DNA of 64,000 nt from an uncultured Marinobacter sp. (GCF_947488835.1 NZ_CANLBK010000001.1:1736001-1800000); one strand, 5' to 3'. Positions 38,310-48,157 are shown, numbered from the stretch's first letter. The notes: generated by a model not told the origin, from the letters alone. Numbers and translations are program-made.

Positions 38310-40034
38310 TTAGCGCCTGATTTTCTTATCCAGACTCGCCAACTTGGCCGCGCTGAACACATACATAGACGCAACCTCAACCGCGCCATCATCCCAAGCT
38401 GTCAGGGGTGCAAGAGATTTTTGTCCTGACTGAATGCTATCCGGGAACCCATCAGCCCCTTCAACATCAACCGACCAGAGGATCTCAAAGGTGTCTGGGT
38501 CACGACGTTGCAATGCAGATGCTGTAACCACCAGCAAGCGGCCTTGTGCATCGATAGCCACATCATAGATATCGGCACGAACATCTTCGGCATAGCGCCA
38601 GCGCTTATCAATCAGCGCCTCTACATTGCCACTGCCGGTATCCACGCGATAAACGCTGTAACGGGACATTCTTTCTGCATTTAGTAAGATATTATCGTGC
38701 ACACTGAAATAGAGCTGATCCCCTACTTTACGGAACAGGCTGGAGGCCACAATTTCGTTGGCATCGCGCAAAACACCAATCTGCCTCGTCCATTGAACGC
38801 CACATGTTTGATTCATTTTGCTGATCACGCCCGCATTTCCACTGAAGCTGAAAGCATAGATAAAGCCATCATCGCCCAGAATGACCGTGCCATCGTCTTT
38901 TGCAGAGGCGACTCTCTCCCACCAATTCGAGCCAGAGTAGTTCAACGGCATGTAACGCATATCATTCAGGTTGCCCAAACGGGCAGAACAGATCTCAGTG
39001 CCAGCTCCATCCTTTAATGTCAGCTTGCCTTTTGCAGCATTAAATATAAGGTCTGCCGTTAAGTGACTGACTGATTTCCGCCCTATTGCCCCGTTATCAT
39101 AACTGGACGATGCTAACTGAAACCCGGATGCGTCAGCGGCATAGACTTTGACGCCACCGGTGGTGAGTGTATAGCCATCACTAACGCCGTCATACCGAAT
39201 ACGCTGCGCTCCCTCGACACCACTGTAGGGTTTCTGAACGGCACTGCTCCAAATGCTTCTATTGACGTTGGCATCTGAAAGATCGATGTCTGAAACCCTT
39301 ACTTGATCCACACGCTCACCAGCGGCATTCACCCGCCCCAGGTAGAGTCCATTCTCACTGGCACCCGCACCGCTTGCGCTGTACATATAAAACTCAGGGT
39401 CACCGGCCTGTTTATCAAATAGCCATTCAATGGTGGTGCCTTCAGCGAACTGATTATTCAATATCTGGTCTTTATCGAGCTTGTCCGGAAATGCGGCAAC
39501 CTGATTGTCAGAGCCTGGTGTAATTCGTGGACCATCGCTCAACGGCATACCGATTATTTTGTAGGTACCAGAACTACCGCCACTATAATTCGATGCGGTA
39601 TACGTGCCAGCGCCTGCACTTTTTGGCGTCAACACAAAGGTATCTACAACCTGACTGCCGGCATAATCCAGAACAATTTTATAGTTTGAGCCGCCCGAGC
39701 GCTGCCAGTTATAGCTGTCAAAATCGTCTGCATCGAATACCTTCTTGTCACGGGTGTTAAAGCCAGCAGGGGCATAACCTGATGGATCGGAAGAGGAAGG
39801 CTTCATAAACAAAATGATTTGCCCGACATTCGTCCCCGTGCCGGTCGCTGACTGAACAGTCATTTCAATCTGCAGATTTTCAGGGGACGCAGGCCAAGTG
39901 TAGCCGGCAGAGCTTGAACTGCCCCCACCTGCGCTATCACCATCACCACCACCGCCACAGGCGGTTAGCGCAAAACTGCACACTACAACAGGAAGAAACG
40001 AGCGGGGTTTATTCGCAAAGGGGAAGTTGGTCAC
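38310..40034 (-). CDS. Large uncharacterised lipoprotein, possible beta-propeller
   Basis: 574 residues from a GTG at 40034 with GGAG 9 nt upstream. This start gives a clean lipoprotein signal (FALTAC, then GGGGDGDSAGGGSSSS, a flexible linker). The rest is rich in beta-type segments with repeated short blades such as GDDGFIYAFSFSG, GDQLYFSVHDN and YDVAIDAQGRLLVVTASAL, suggestive of a propeller. A few lysine- and Asp-rich parts are seen, but no catalytic motif. I do not recognise the family. It is divergent from the lipoprotein at 40493 across 458 bp and may share regulation with it. Confidence 0.75.
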   Translation of the reverse strand: MTNFPFANKPRSFLPVVVCSFALTACGGGGDGDSAGGGSSSSAGYTWPASPENLQIEMTVQSATGTGTNVGQIILFMKPSSSDPSGYAPAGFNTRDKKVFDADDFDSYNWQRSGGSNYKIVLDYAGSQVVDTFVLTPKSAGAGTYTASNYSGGSSGTYKIIGMPLSDGPRITPGSDNQVAAFPDKLDKDQILNNQFAEGTTIEWLFDKQAGDPEFYMYSASGAGASENGLYLGRVNAAGERVDQVRVSDIDLSDANVNRSIWSSAVQKPYSGVEGAQRIRYDGVSDGYTLTTGGVKVYAADASGFQLASSSYDNGAIGRKSVSHLTADLIFNAAKGKLTLKDGAGTEICSARLGNLNDMRYMPLNYSGSNWWERVASAKDDGTVILGDDGFIYAFSFSGNAGVISKMNQTCGVQWTRQIGVLRDANEIVASSLFRKVGDQLYFSVHDNILLNAERMSRYSVYRVDTGSGNVEALIDKRWRYAEDVRADIYDVAIDAQGRLLVVTASALQRRDPDTFEILWSVDVEGADGFPDSIQSGQKSLAPLTAWDDGAVEVASMYVFSAAKLASLDKKIRR

Positions 40035-40492
40035 TGGTCGTAACTCCGAATAGGCAACAGCAACTTCAAAGGTGCGCAGGACTACCCTTTGAAACAAAAG
40101 CTGCGAACAGCTTTGCTTGCAAACAACTCTGCGTGCCGGTGCGATAAAAAGGAAAACAGCGCCAGCTTACGCAATGCCCGCAACAGCCCACCACCCCCAT
40201 ATAAGGGTAATCTTAGGTGCCCTAAATCAACAGCGCCGGAGAAGCCGTGCTGGTGGCCGGGCCTGAACTGACGGGCCAAACTGTCATTTAATGTGAAACT
40301 TTACTTCTTTCTGTATCGATCACTCGCTATCCCGAATAGCCACGACTGCCCATCCGTGTGGGCCGGCCCCGGTTTTCCCGGAGCTACTCGGCAAGTGCTG
40401 CATTGTGAGCACCCCTAAATAGGGGCATGCACGAGAAAAGGCACGTGCTAATTTCTTCGGCGTAAACACTGTCGGTTCAAAAGGAGTTTCCA
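40035..40492. other. Intergenic region between divergent lipoprotein genes
   Basis: 458 bp with no convincing coding sequence. It holds the palindrome at 40412-40425 and scattered G/C-rich stretches; ccctaaat recurs near 40220. Promoters for both flanking genes must lie here. Confidence 0.6.
40412..40425. promoter_or_regulatory. Palindrome upstream of the 40493 lipoprotein gene
   Basis: cccctaaatagggg: 5-bp arms around AAAT, about 70 bp before the start codon. A candidate activator or repressor site; the LuxR-type regulator gene at 42556-43698 is the nearest regulator. Confidence 0.45.
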
Positions 40493-42490
40493 GTGAAAAA
40501 AATAAAACACATAGCTATCGCGGGCGCACTATCCTCCACACTATTAATTACTGGCTGTGGTGGATCATCCAGTGGCGATGACACTGCAACTAACTCCCGA
40601 GCCATCTCGGGCACCGCAACAGCACCGGTAGGCGCAGTTGCGTATTTTGAGGAGCAAAGCGCTTTTGAAGTGGCGCTAAACTTTTTCATATCGCCACTGG
40701 CAGCCGCCATCACAGGACTTGATCCGGTCAGCGGAGCAACAGTCGAACTTATTCGGGTCGACAATAGCGGAGCCCAAGTCGGGGATGTGCTGGCGACAAC
40801 GGCAACCTCTATCACCGGAGACTACACCCTTACCCTTCCTGAAGGGGTCAATCTTGCTGGCAACCTGGTTGTGAGAATAAGCGGCAGCAATAGCGCCCTC
40901 CGCGCCCAAGTGGTGGAAAGGAATGTGGATATTTCACCCGTGTCTGAATTCGTGCTGCGCAAGTTTGTTAATCAAGGTGTTGCGCTTGACCAACTGGTGG
41001 TATCCGACATTGTTAAGCTTTCTGGTCGCGTAGAAGAGTTCGATATCACTTTATCTGGCGCAGCCAATCTGGATGCCGCCTACGCCGCTTTAGAAAATGA
41101 AATCGGTGATTTCGTTGAAAATGAAGTGGCGGTGTCTACAGCTCCCGCAGGCAACGCAGCCAGCATTGTAGGAGATTACCGCAACGCCGCTTTTTCTTTC
41201 GGGCTAAGCGACGGTGAGGGTACTGGGTACGGCTCCTTTGCAATGGACGTATGGACTGGCGACTTTACGTTTGCAGACAACGGGGGCAACAACGTTTCAC
41301 TCACAGTGCTGAACGAGGGGGGCGCTTTTGGTGACCTACGTGGTACAGCGGTAAACCAGGGCAGCGTTTATTATGAGAGCGAGACAGAAAACAACATAAA
41401 CGAAACATTCCCGGGAACACTCACTGCAAACGGTATTCTCAGCGTATCCGGCGCCTTCGAAGAGAGCATCGATGGCGACTTTGGCTGGCGCTACCCTCCG
41501 ATGACCTACAACTTTTCAAAGGTTCAAAACTCGGGACTGTTTTTTCTGCTGACCAACGAAGCATCGGTACGCTATAGCACCAAGGATACCAATGGTGATG
41601 GTATAAAAGATGCTCTCGACCCAAGCCAAAAAAGTGGCGACGAAATCTTCCGGTATATCGAGATGTTCAGCCGCCAGCCAACGGCATTCAGTGATACTGA
41701 TCTAACGGGCAAGTTCGGTCGCGTTTACATTGAATCCGGCATGTCCAACGGTCATATTGAACTGCTCACAGAAACCAACACCCTAACGTTTGCCGGGGAT
41801 GGCACATTCACTTACGGCGCTTCAACCGGGCACCGGGTCTCGCTCTCCAGTACTTCGACTTACGAAGTACCTCAGCCCGAGCCAGAACAAACAGGTCTGC
41901 CGATAACGATTACTGCTGAAGGGGATATCACGTTTGCAGGGCTCAGTGATGACGTGCCCGCGCAACCCCAGCCGGCCGATGGGTTCATCAACGATACCTT
42001 TGACTTTATGGCCTTCACAAATGCAGAGGGCACCGTTGGGCAAGACGCATACTTCGGTCAGACGCTCCTAATGAAGCTTCCAACCACCTCGCCCGCTGTA
42101 ACTAACAATAAATACCGGATGCTACTGCTAGCCATGCAAATGAGTGACGGCGGCGAAATGGTGCTGTCTTCAAGCCAGTTCAACACCTACGTCAACATGG
42201 CTTCCGAAACAGAAGGGACCGTTGACGGTACTTTTTTTGAAGTGGTCAAACCGAACCTTGGCGGTGAAATCCTGCTTGAAACCTATACTGAGTCAGCCAC
42301 AGACCTAACTGCCAGCATTGACAATGACGGTGGTACGACACTGACAGTGGCCGACGCTGAAGGCACCACTTCCATGGACGGCTTCTTCAACGAAGGCGCA
42401 ACCCTTGGCATCTTCACGCTCCGCTATGCTGACACTGGAAATGATCCTGACGAACTCGGCATCGTTATTCTGGTGAAGACCGACAATTGA
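40493..42490 (+). CDS. Large uncharacterised lipoprotein
   Basis: 665 residues from a GTG with AGGAG 6 nt upstream. Lipobox LLITGC with Cys at about residue 23, then GGSSSGDD. An N-terminal domain (about 35-150) has the look of a carboxypeptidase-regulatory-like beta sandwich (ISGTATAPVGAVAYF, SITGDYTLTLPEG). The rest is beta-rich and acidic with many Gly, Thr and Asp; one KDTNGDGIKDALD segment resembles a calcium-binding dockerin/EF-like loop. No enzyme motif is seen and I do not recognise the family. The LuxR-type regulator downstream converges on it with 65 bp between the stops. Confidence 0.78.
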   Translation: MKKIKHIAIAGALSSTLLITGCGGSSSGDDTATNSRAISGTATAPVGAVAYFEEQSAFEVALNFFISPLAAAITGLDPVSGATVELIRVDNSGAQVGDVLATTATSITGDYTLTLPEGVNLAGNLVVRISGSNSALRAQVVERNVDISPVSEFVLRKFVNQGVALDQLVVSDIVKLSGRVEEFDITLSGAANLDAAYAALENEIGDFVENEVAVSTAPAGNAASIVGDYRNAAFSFGLSDGEGTGYGSFAMDVWTGDFTFADNGGNNVSLTVLNEGGAFGDLRGTAVNQGSVYYESETENNINETFPGTLTANGILSVSGAFEESIDGDFGWRYPPMTYNFSKVQNSGLFFLLTNEASVRYSTKDTNGDGIKDALDPSQKSGDEIFRYIEMFSRQPTAFSDTDLTGKFGRVYIESGMSNGHIELLTETNTLTFAGDGTFTYGASTGHRVSLSSTSTYEVPQPEPEQTGLPITITAEGDITFAGLSDDVPAQPQPADGFINDTFDFMAFTNAEGTVGQDAYFGQTLLMKLPTTSPAVTNNKYRMLLLAMQMSDGGEMVLSSSQFNTYVNMASETEGTVDGTFFEVVKPNLGGEILLETYTESATDLTASIDNDGGTTLTVADAEGTTSMDGFFNEGATLGIFTLRYADTGNDPDELGIVILVKTDN

Positions 42491-42555
42491 TACCCTGAAC
42501 CGCAGGGCGCATCTATAACCGGGGCGCCCTGCCCTTCCCCTTACCAACCAGGGAC

Positions 42556-43698
42556 CTAGCGCAACAACGCAGAAAGAACCGTGCTGATCAACTGCCCCTG
42601 CCGGCTCTGTCCGGTTTTATGGAAAATCTGTTTCAGGTAACTGCGGATCGTCGCCTCACTTTTATGCCGTTTTGCGGCAATATCTTTCAGGCTGAGCCCC
42701 GTAACAAGATCCTCGCAAACCTCCGCTTCCACTGGCGAAAGCAAAAAATACTCAGCAATCTCTGCAGCGCTGGGAAACACTCTTGATTCCGAGTTAATTA
42801 CCGTTATCAACACGCCACCCGTAAGCAACTCGTTATGCCCAAGTGGCCTGAAGGTCATTGCAAGCGGTGCTTCTAACTCACGGCCAACTATCAGGGTTTC
42901 AGGGCGCACCGGCTCTTCGCCCGTAGCCGCATCAGACACACTCGTAATCGCGCGAAAGAAGGCTTTCTGAACAACTTCTGATTGGAAGCAAAAGCGCTGA
43001 TTCCGGATAGCAAGACACGGCTCGCGCTCCATAAGCTCATCACCGCGCAGGTTCGCAAGCACCACCAACCCTTGATTATTAAGAACAAACGCGGCTTCGG
43101 AAATCAGTTCCACTATTGCTGAAAGTGACTGTTCTGCGCTTGGATGCTGATGAAAGGTCTGCGCAAGGCCAATTGTTTGCCGAACAAAAGGCACAAGACG
43201 ATTCAATGCTGCAAGCTCCCTCTGCTCATAGGGTCCTTGGGCAACAGTGCGTTGAACAGTAAGCAATACGATATGGGTGTCTGATGCATCAACCACCAGC
43301 CATGCAGAGTCGAGCATGCTGTGGTCTGCCTCCCACCGGTCATAGTCATCACCCGGAGCGCCATGCTCGACTAATGGAAGAGCCGAATGAAATTCCCCTG
43401 GCGGCTGCGTGACGGCATGATTAGTCACCGCATCGTGCGCAATCATGTTGTTATCCAAATACCAGGCTAGAAACTCGTCGGGAAGACCGGCATGCCAAAT
43501 ATGCTCTATTGCTCTGGGCGCTTTGCGAATGAAGGAGAGCTGAGCAGCGCAACCATTAATGGCGGTCGTCAGCATAGCTAAAAAGTCGTGGAAGCCTGAT
43601 TGGTTCTGCAAAGACTCATACAAACACCGAATCAGCTCAGACTCCTCTGGTAGAACTTCCTGGTGGCTAAATGTCCCGTGAAGTGACTGAGACTCCAT
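42556..43698 (-). CDS. LuxR-family transcriptional regulator
   Basis: 380 residues from the ATG at 43698, with GGGAG 5 nt upstream; an ATG four codons earlier is also possible. The C-terminal 60 residues form a LuxR/NarL-type helix-turn-helix: LSPVEAEVCEDLVTGLSLKDIA then KSEATIRSYLKQIFHKTG. The N-terminal 300 residues are PAS/GAF-like, with no phosphoacceptor receiver domain. The target is unknown; the neighbouring pair of lipoproteins is the obvious candidate (inference). Confidence 0.85.
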   Translation of the reverse strand: MESQSLHGTFSHQEVLPEESELIRCLYESLQNQSGFHDFLAMLTTAINGCAAQLSFIRKAPRAIEHIWHAGLPDEFLAWYLDNNMIAHDAVTNHAVTQPPGEFHSALPLVEHGAPGDDYDRWEADHSMLDSAWLVVDASDTHIVLLTVQRTVAQGPYEQRELAALNRLVPFVRQTIGLAQTFHQHPSAEQSLSAIVELISEAAFVLNNQGLVVLANLRGDELMEREPCLAIRNQRFCFQSEVVQKAFFRAITSVSDAATGEEPVRPETLIVGRELEAPLAMTFRPLGHNELLTGGVLITVINSESRVFPSAAEIAEYFLLSPVEAEVCEDLVTGLSLKDIAAKRHKSEATIRSYLKQIFHKTGQSRQGQLISTVLSALLR

Positions 43699-43786
43699 CG
43701 GCTCTCCCATTTGTTTGATTTTTATTGGAGCGAGTTACTTGCTTCCGCTAACCAAACTATAGAAGAAACTCAACAATATGTAGAGG

Positions 43787-43817
43787 AAAACGGGCCATCC
43801 CCATGATGGATAGCCCG
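43787..43817 (-). terminator. Terminator of cnoX
   Basis: On the minus strand, a 10-bp stem with one G-U pair (43808-43817 with 43791-43800) and a 7-nt loop, followed by TTTTCCTCT. It lies 14 bp after the cnoX stop. Confidence 0.8.
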
Positions 43818-43830
43818 CTAAAGGATGGAA

Positions 43831-44694
43831 TCAGTGCATCAGTGTATAAAGCTTACGCCGGTAGGTCCGCACATCCGGGTTGCCATTTCCCAGCTTTTCA
43901 AACAGCTCAACCAGGGTTGTTTTGGCCACCTCGTCTTTGTATTTACTATCCACCTGCATAAGCTTGATGAGCAGTTCCATCGCTTCCGCATTTTTTTCCT
44001 GCAGTACATGGTGAAGCGCCAACAGGTGCAACGCATCAGGATCTTTCGGATCCTGCTCCAGCGCCATTTCCAGATCCTTCACTGGCGGTAGCTCCGCAGA
44101 CTGTCTCAGGAACTTGATTCTGGCCGCCAGCTGCTTTGCCTGGTGCTGAAGTTTTTCTTCAGGCGGAAGGCTTTCGAGTACCTGCTCAGCGGTTTCGATA
44201 TCACCGCTTTCGGCTTTCAGCTGGGCAAGGTCGATCAGCACTTTCAGGTTTTCGGGGTCTTTCTGGTTCATTTCAGAAAGGATTTCCATGGCGCCGTCGA
44301 CATCGCCTTCACCCCATAACCGATGGGCTTTCTCGTATGGGTCCTCATCGGGAAGTTCAATGTGCTTTTCAAGCACCTTGCGGATTTCACTCTCGGGCAA
44401 AGCTCCGTTAAACCCGTCAACTGCCTGCCCATCTTTGACCAGAATAATCGTTGGCAAGCTCCGCACACCCAAGCTGGAGGTGAGCTGCTCCTGTTGGTCC
44501 GCGTTCACTTTCGCCAGCCGAAAAGCGCCTTGGTACTCATTAGCCAGTTTTTCCAGTAAGGGCATTAGCTGCTTACAGGGCGCACACCATTCGGCCCAAA
44601 CATCTACAAGCACAGGGGTGGTTGAGGAAGCCTCCATAACCTCCTGCTGAAAATTTTCCATAGTGGCTTCAAAAATATGGGGAGAGCTGCTCAT
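43831..44694 (-). CDS. cnoX: Chaperedoxin CnoX (YbbN) family thioredoxin-TPR protein
   Basis: 287 residues from the ATG at 44694 (AGGTG 8 nt upstream). The N-terminal thioredoxin domain (residues 1-110) has the redox motif EWCAPCKQL, so unlike E. coli CnoX it keeps both cysteines and may be an active oxidoreductase. The C-terminal 170 residues are helical tetratricopeptide-like repeats (AHRLWGEGDVDGAMEILSEM and similar). CnoX holds unfolded proteins and protects them from over-oxidation for GroEL/DnaK. It is divergent from asrA, another proteostasis gene. Confidence 0.88.
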   Translation of the reverse strand: MSSSPHIFEATMENFQQEVMEASSTTPVLVDVWAEWCAPCKQLMPLLEKLANEYQGAFRLAKVNADQQEQLTSSLGVRSLPTIILVKDGQAVDGFNGALPESEIRKVLEKHIELPDEDPYEKAHRLWGEGDVDGAMEILSEMNQKDPENLKVLIDLAQLKAESGDIETAEQVLESLPPEEKLQHQAKQLAARIKFLRQSAELPPVKDLEMALEQDPKDPDALHLLALHHVLQEKNAEAMELLIKLMQVDSKYKDEVAKTTLVELFEKLGNGNPDVRTYRRKLYTLMH

Positions 44695-44791
44695 GTAGGG
44701 CACCTGAAATGTTCGTATATTGGTTAAAGCGTAGATGGGGCTACAGGACCGGAATTCAAGAGTGGCAGACCACGGCTCGAGTGCCCCTGAG

Positions 44792-44819
44792 CTTGAAAAT
44801 ACAACTTTAGGCTCTAGTT
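44792..44819 (+). promoter_or_regulatory. Candidate sigma-32-type heat-shock promoter of asrA
   Basis: cttgaaa at 44792-44798 is a perfect heat-shock -35 element. With a 13-bp spacer it is followed by ctctagtt at 44812-44819, which agrees with the CCCCATTT -10 at about half its positions. It ends 39 bp before the asrA start. Confidence 0.45.
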
Positions 44820-44858
44820 AGTGACTAGACACTCCTCATATCAGGAAGCACTAGCAGC

Positions 44859-47309
44859 ATGAATCACGATAACGACAAAGACTCTCTGGAAGATTTCGAG
44901 GAAGACATCACCGAATACATTGGCAAAAACGAGCACAGCAAAGAGCTGGCATTACCGGAACAATCTTTACCCAAGCGGATGTATGTGCTGCCGGTATCAA
45001 ACAGGCCGTTCTTCCCGGCTCAGGTACAGCCAGTCGTGGTCAATCAAACCCCATGGCAGGAGACCCTCAAGCGCGTAGCCGAAACCGACCACAAAATGCT
45101 CGGCATCTGTTACGTCGATGATCACCAGCCCGGGCAGAGCATACCCGAGAGCAGCGAGTTAGCCACGATTGGCTGCGCCGTGCGAGTTCATCATGCGCAG
45201 AACAAAGACGGGAATGTGCAGTTTATCGCCCAAGGCCTGCAACGGTTCCGGATAGTGCAGTGGCTGCGACGCAAGCCACCGTATCTGGTGGAGGTTGAAT
45301 ACCCTCAGGAGCCCGAGGAAGATGCGGATGAAACCAAGGCCTACACCCTCGCCATCATCAGCGCCATTAAAGAACTGCTACGAACCAACCCGTTATACGG
45401 CGAGGAAGTAAAACAGTACCTCTCCCGTTTTGGCCCGGAAGACAGCTCGCCACTGACCGACTTCGGCGCATCCATGACCAGCGCACCCGGCTTGGAGCTA
45501 CAAGGCATTCTGGACACGGTTCCCCTGCTCCGACGAATGGAAAAAGTACTGCTGTTGATGCGCAAGGAGCTTGAGGTTGCACGCCTCCAGACCGAAATCA
45601 GCGAAGAAGTGAACGAGAAGGTGCAGAAGCATCAACGGGACTTCTTCCTGAAAGAGCAGCTCAAGGTGATCCAGCGCGAACTGGGCATGTCGAAAGACGA
45701 CAAATCAGCAGATGCGGAACGCTTCGAAGCCCGCATGGCAGAACTTGATCCACCCGAGGCTGTTCAAGAGCGCTTTGACGAAGAACTGCAAAAACTGCAA
45801 ATACTCGAACAGGGTTCGCCGGAGTATGGCGTTACCCGCAACTACCTCGACTGGCTGACCCAGGTACCCTGGGGCCAGCATTCCGAAGATCAGTTTGACC
45901 TGGCGAAAGCCCGTAACATTCTGAACCGCGACCACGACGGCCTTGATGATGTAAAAAGCCGGATCATCGAGTTTCTGGCCGAGGGCACGTTCAAGGGCGA
46001 GGTCAGCGGCTCTATTCTGCTGCTTGTTGGCCCGCCGGGCGTCGGTAAAACATCCATTGGCCACTCAGTGGCGGACGCGCTTGGGCGCAAGTTTTACAGA
46101 TTCAGCGTTGGCGGCATGCGCGATGAAGCGGAAATCAAAGGGCACAGGCGCACCTATATCGGCGCCATGCCGGGCAAATTTGTACAGGCTCTGAAAGACA
46201 CCAAGGTGGCCAACCCGGTGATCATGCTGGACGAGATCGACAAGATCGGCGCGTCCTACCAGGGCGACCCGGCTTCGGCGCTGCTGGAAACTTTGGATCC
46301 GGAACAGAACAAGGAATTCCTGGACCACTATCTGGATGTGCGCATGGACTTGTCCAAGGTTCTGTTTATTTGCACGGCCAACCAGCTCGACACTATCCCC
46401 CGGCCGTTGCTGGACCGAATGGATGTTATTCGCTTATCTGGATACATCACTGAGGAAAAGCTGGCGATAGCCAAATATCACCTGCTGCCACGCTTGCTGA
46501 AGCGGGCCAAACTGCTCAAAAAGCAGTTCAACATTACCGATGCCGCCATCCGCCAAATAATCGAGGGCTATGCCCGGGAAGCAGGCGTGCGGAACCTGGA
46601 AAAAATGCTTCACAAGGTCATGCGCAAGGGCATAGTGAAACTGCTCGAATCCCCGGACGAACCAATAAAGGTAGGCATATCGGACTTGCAAGAATATTTG
46701 GGCCAGCCTGCGTTCCGGAAAGAAAAAGCCCTGAAAGGGGTTGGAGTAGTCACCGGATTGGCCTGGACTTCCATGGGCGGCGCAACGCTGAGCATTGAGG
46801 CGTCACGAATTCATAGCAGCCAGCGTGGCTTCAAGCTGACCGGCCAGCTTGGTGATGTCATGAAGGAATCCGCTGAGATTGCCTACAGTTACGTTGCCTC
46901 GAATCTGAAGCGGTTCAAGGGCGACCCTGCATTTTTCGATAAATCTTTCGTGCATCTACATGTGCCAGAGGGCGCAACCCCCAAAGACGGCCCCAGTGCC
47001 GGCGTGACTATGGCAACCGCCCTGCTTTCCATTGCCCGCCGGGAAGCACCTCAGCAAAACACAGCGATGACCGGAGAACTGACACTAACGGGGCAGGTGC
47101 TACCCGTGGGAGGTATTCGCGAGAAAGTCATTGCGGCCCGCCGGCAGAAAATCAGTAACCTGATTCTTCCGGAAGCAAACCGCGGCGATTATGAGGAACT
47201 ACCGGATTACCTGAAAGAAGGCCTCACCGTTAACTTCGCTCGCCACTATAACGATGTGTTCCAGGTGTGCTTTGGCAACAAACCCAAAACCGGCTCAGTG
47301 GTACATTGA
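44859..47309 (+). CDS. asrA: Lon-type ATP-dependent protease, AsrA-like
   Basis: 816 residues. Lon substrate-binding domain (about 35-235) starting LPKRMYVLPVSNRPFFPAQ, an AAA+ module with Walker A GPPGVGKTS and Walker B IMLDEIDKIG, and the S16 protease domain with the catalytic Ser in PKDGPSAGVTMATALLS and Lys in GGIREKVIAARR. The opening sequence matches the second Lon of pseudomonads (AsrA, induced by aminoglycosides and heat), and housekeeping Lon normally stands with clpX, which is absent here. A candidate heat-shock promoter precedes it. The ribosome site is weak (AGGA about 11 nt upstream). Confidence 0.88.
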   Translation: MNHDNDKDSLEDFEEDITEYIGKNEHSKELALPEQSLPKRMYVLPVSNRPFFPAQVQPVVVNQTPWQETLKRVAETDHKMLGICYVDDHQPGQSIPESSELATIGCAVRVHHAQNKDGNVQFIAQGLQRFRIVQWLRRKPPYLVEVEYPQEPEEDADETKAYTLAIISAIKELLRTNPLYGEEVKQYLSRFGPEDSSPLTDFGASMTSAPGLELQGILDTVPLLRRMEKVLLLMRKELEVARLQTEISEEVNEKVQKHQRDFFLKEQLKVIQRELGMSKDDKSADAERFEARMAELDPPEAVQERFDEELQKLQILEQGSPEYGVTRNYLDWLTQVPWGQHSEDQFDLAKARNILNRDHDGLDDVKSRIIEFLAEGTFKGEVSGSILLLVGPPGVGKTSIGHSVADALGRKFYRFSVGGMRDEAEIKGHRRTYIGAMPGKFVQALKDTKVANPVIMLDEIDKIGASYQGDPASALLETLDPEQNKEFLDHYLDVRMDLSKVLFICTANQLDTIPRPLLDRMDVIRLSGYITEEKLAIAKYHLLPRLLKRAKLLKKQFNITDAAIRQIIEGYAREAGVRNLEKMLHKVMRKGIVKLLESPDEPIKVGISDLQEYLGQPAFRKEKALKGVGVVTGLAWTSMGGATLSIEASRIHSSQRGFKLTGQLGDVMKESAEIAYSYVASNLKRFKGDPAFFDKSFVHLHVPEGATPKDGPSAGVTMATALLSIARREAPQQNTAMTGELTLTGQVLPVGGIREKVIAARRQKISNLILPEANRGDYEELPDYLKEGLTVNFARHYNDVFQVCFGNKPKTGSVVH

Positions 47310-47314
47310 ACCCA

Positions 47315-47346
47315 TGGAAAGAAAAGGCTCAGGTCTTTTCTTTCCA
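47315..47346. terminator. Hairpin between convergent asrA and marR-type gene
   Basis: A 12-bp stem (47315-47326 with 47335-47346), 8-nt loop. Its 3' half is T-rich on the plus strand (CTTTTCTTTCC). It overlaps the last codons of the MarR-type gene. Confidence 0.55.
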
Positions 47347-47823
47347 ACCATCGTCCTTCAGCATGGGGCCAACGTCCAGTACGGGTGAGGCGTCAATGTC
47401 GTCCGCATCCATCATGTTTGCGACTCGCTGAATAGAGGCCAGAATCATATTCTGTTCCCATTCATGAAGGCTCTGGAATTTCTGAATAAAGTCTTCTTGC
47501 AGGGGGTTAGGTGCACGGGAAAGCAAGTCTGCTCCGCTTTCTGTCAGATGCGCATGAACTTTGCGCTTGTCTTGCGTACTGCGAACGCGATACACCAACT
47601 GCCGGTGCTCAAGACGATCAAGAATGGTGGTGACTGTTGCCTGGCTCAGGCTCACCTTGTCGGCAATGGTGCCAATTGTGACCTCACCCAGATCGCGGAT
47701 GGTCCGCATAATCAGGAGTTGCGGCCCGGTAAGCCCGGCATTTTTGCTGAGCCGCTTGGAATGAAGATCTGTTGCCCGGATAACTCGCCGGAGTGCGACC
47801 AGAACATGCTCATAATTCTGCAC
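47329..47823 (-). CDS. MarR family transcriptional regulator
   Basis: 164 residues when started at a GTG at 47823, which has GGAG 9 nt upstream; a GTG 33 nt earlier would add 11 residues. The MarR winged helix is clear: LTGPQLLIMRTIRDLGEVTIG, then IADKVSLSQATVTTILDRLEHR and the wing RSTQDKRKVHAHLTESG. A helical extension follows. The neighbouring genes give no obvious target; livKHMGF is divergent across 334 bp. Confidence 0.85.
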   Translation of the reverse strand: MQNYEHVLVALRRVIRATDLHSKRLSKNAGLTGPQLLIMRTIRDLGEVTIGTIADKVSLSQATVTTILDRLEHRQLVYRVRSTQDKRKVHAHLTESGADLLSRAPNPLQEDFIQKFQSLHEWEQNMILASIQRVANMMDADDIDASPVLDVGPMLKDDGWKEKT

Positions 47824-48157
47824 TGTATTACTGCTCCAATAAGGCCTGCCGGCCACTGTTTACACCACTAACTATTAGAGGTCTTCGCACTCCTGAATGC
47901 AAGTAAATACATGCACCTGCTTCCTTTTAGTCTCGCTCCGCGCAATACTTTTTTGATCTGAGCCTTGAACAGTTGCGTGACGACGAAAGCTTCCGCACAC
48001 TGGCACTCACAGATCATCTCTACATCACCGGAATGTTGACCGGGAAATGTTAAATGATCACCGAAGCCTCGGGCTAGCTTGACAAGGCAGGATGTGTAGT
48101 GTTTGTTTAGCTTTCTGAGAACATAAGAATAACCCTGAACCTAACAGGACAGACTCA
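47824..48157. other. Intergenic region upstream of livK
   Basis: 334 bp with no coding sequence seen. A TTGACA hexamer lies at 48079-48084, 74 bp before livK, but no good -10 is at standard spacing. Confidence 0.5.
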
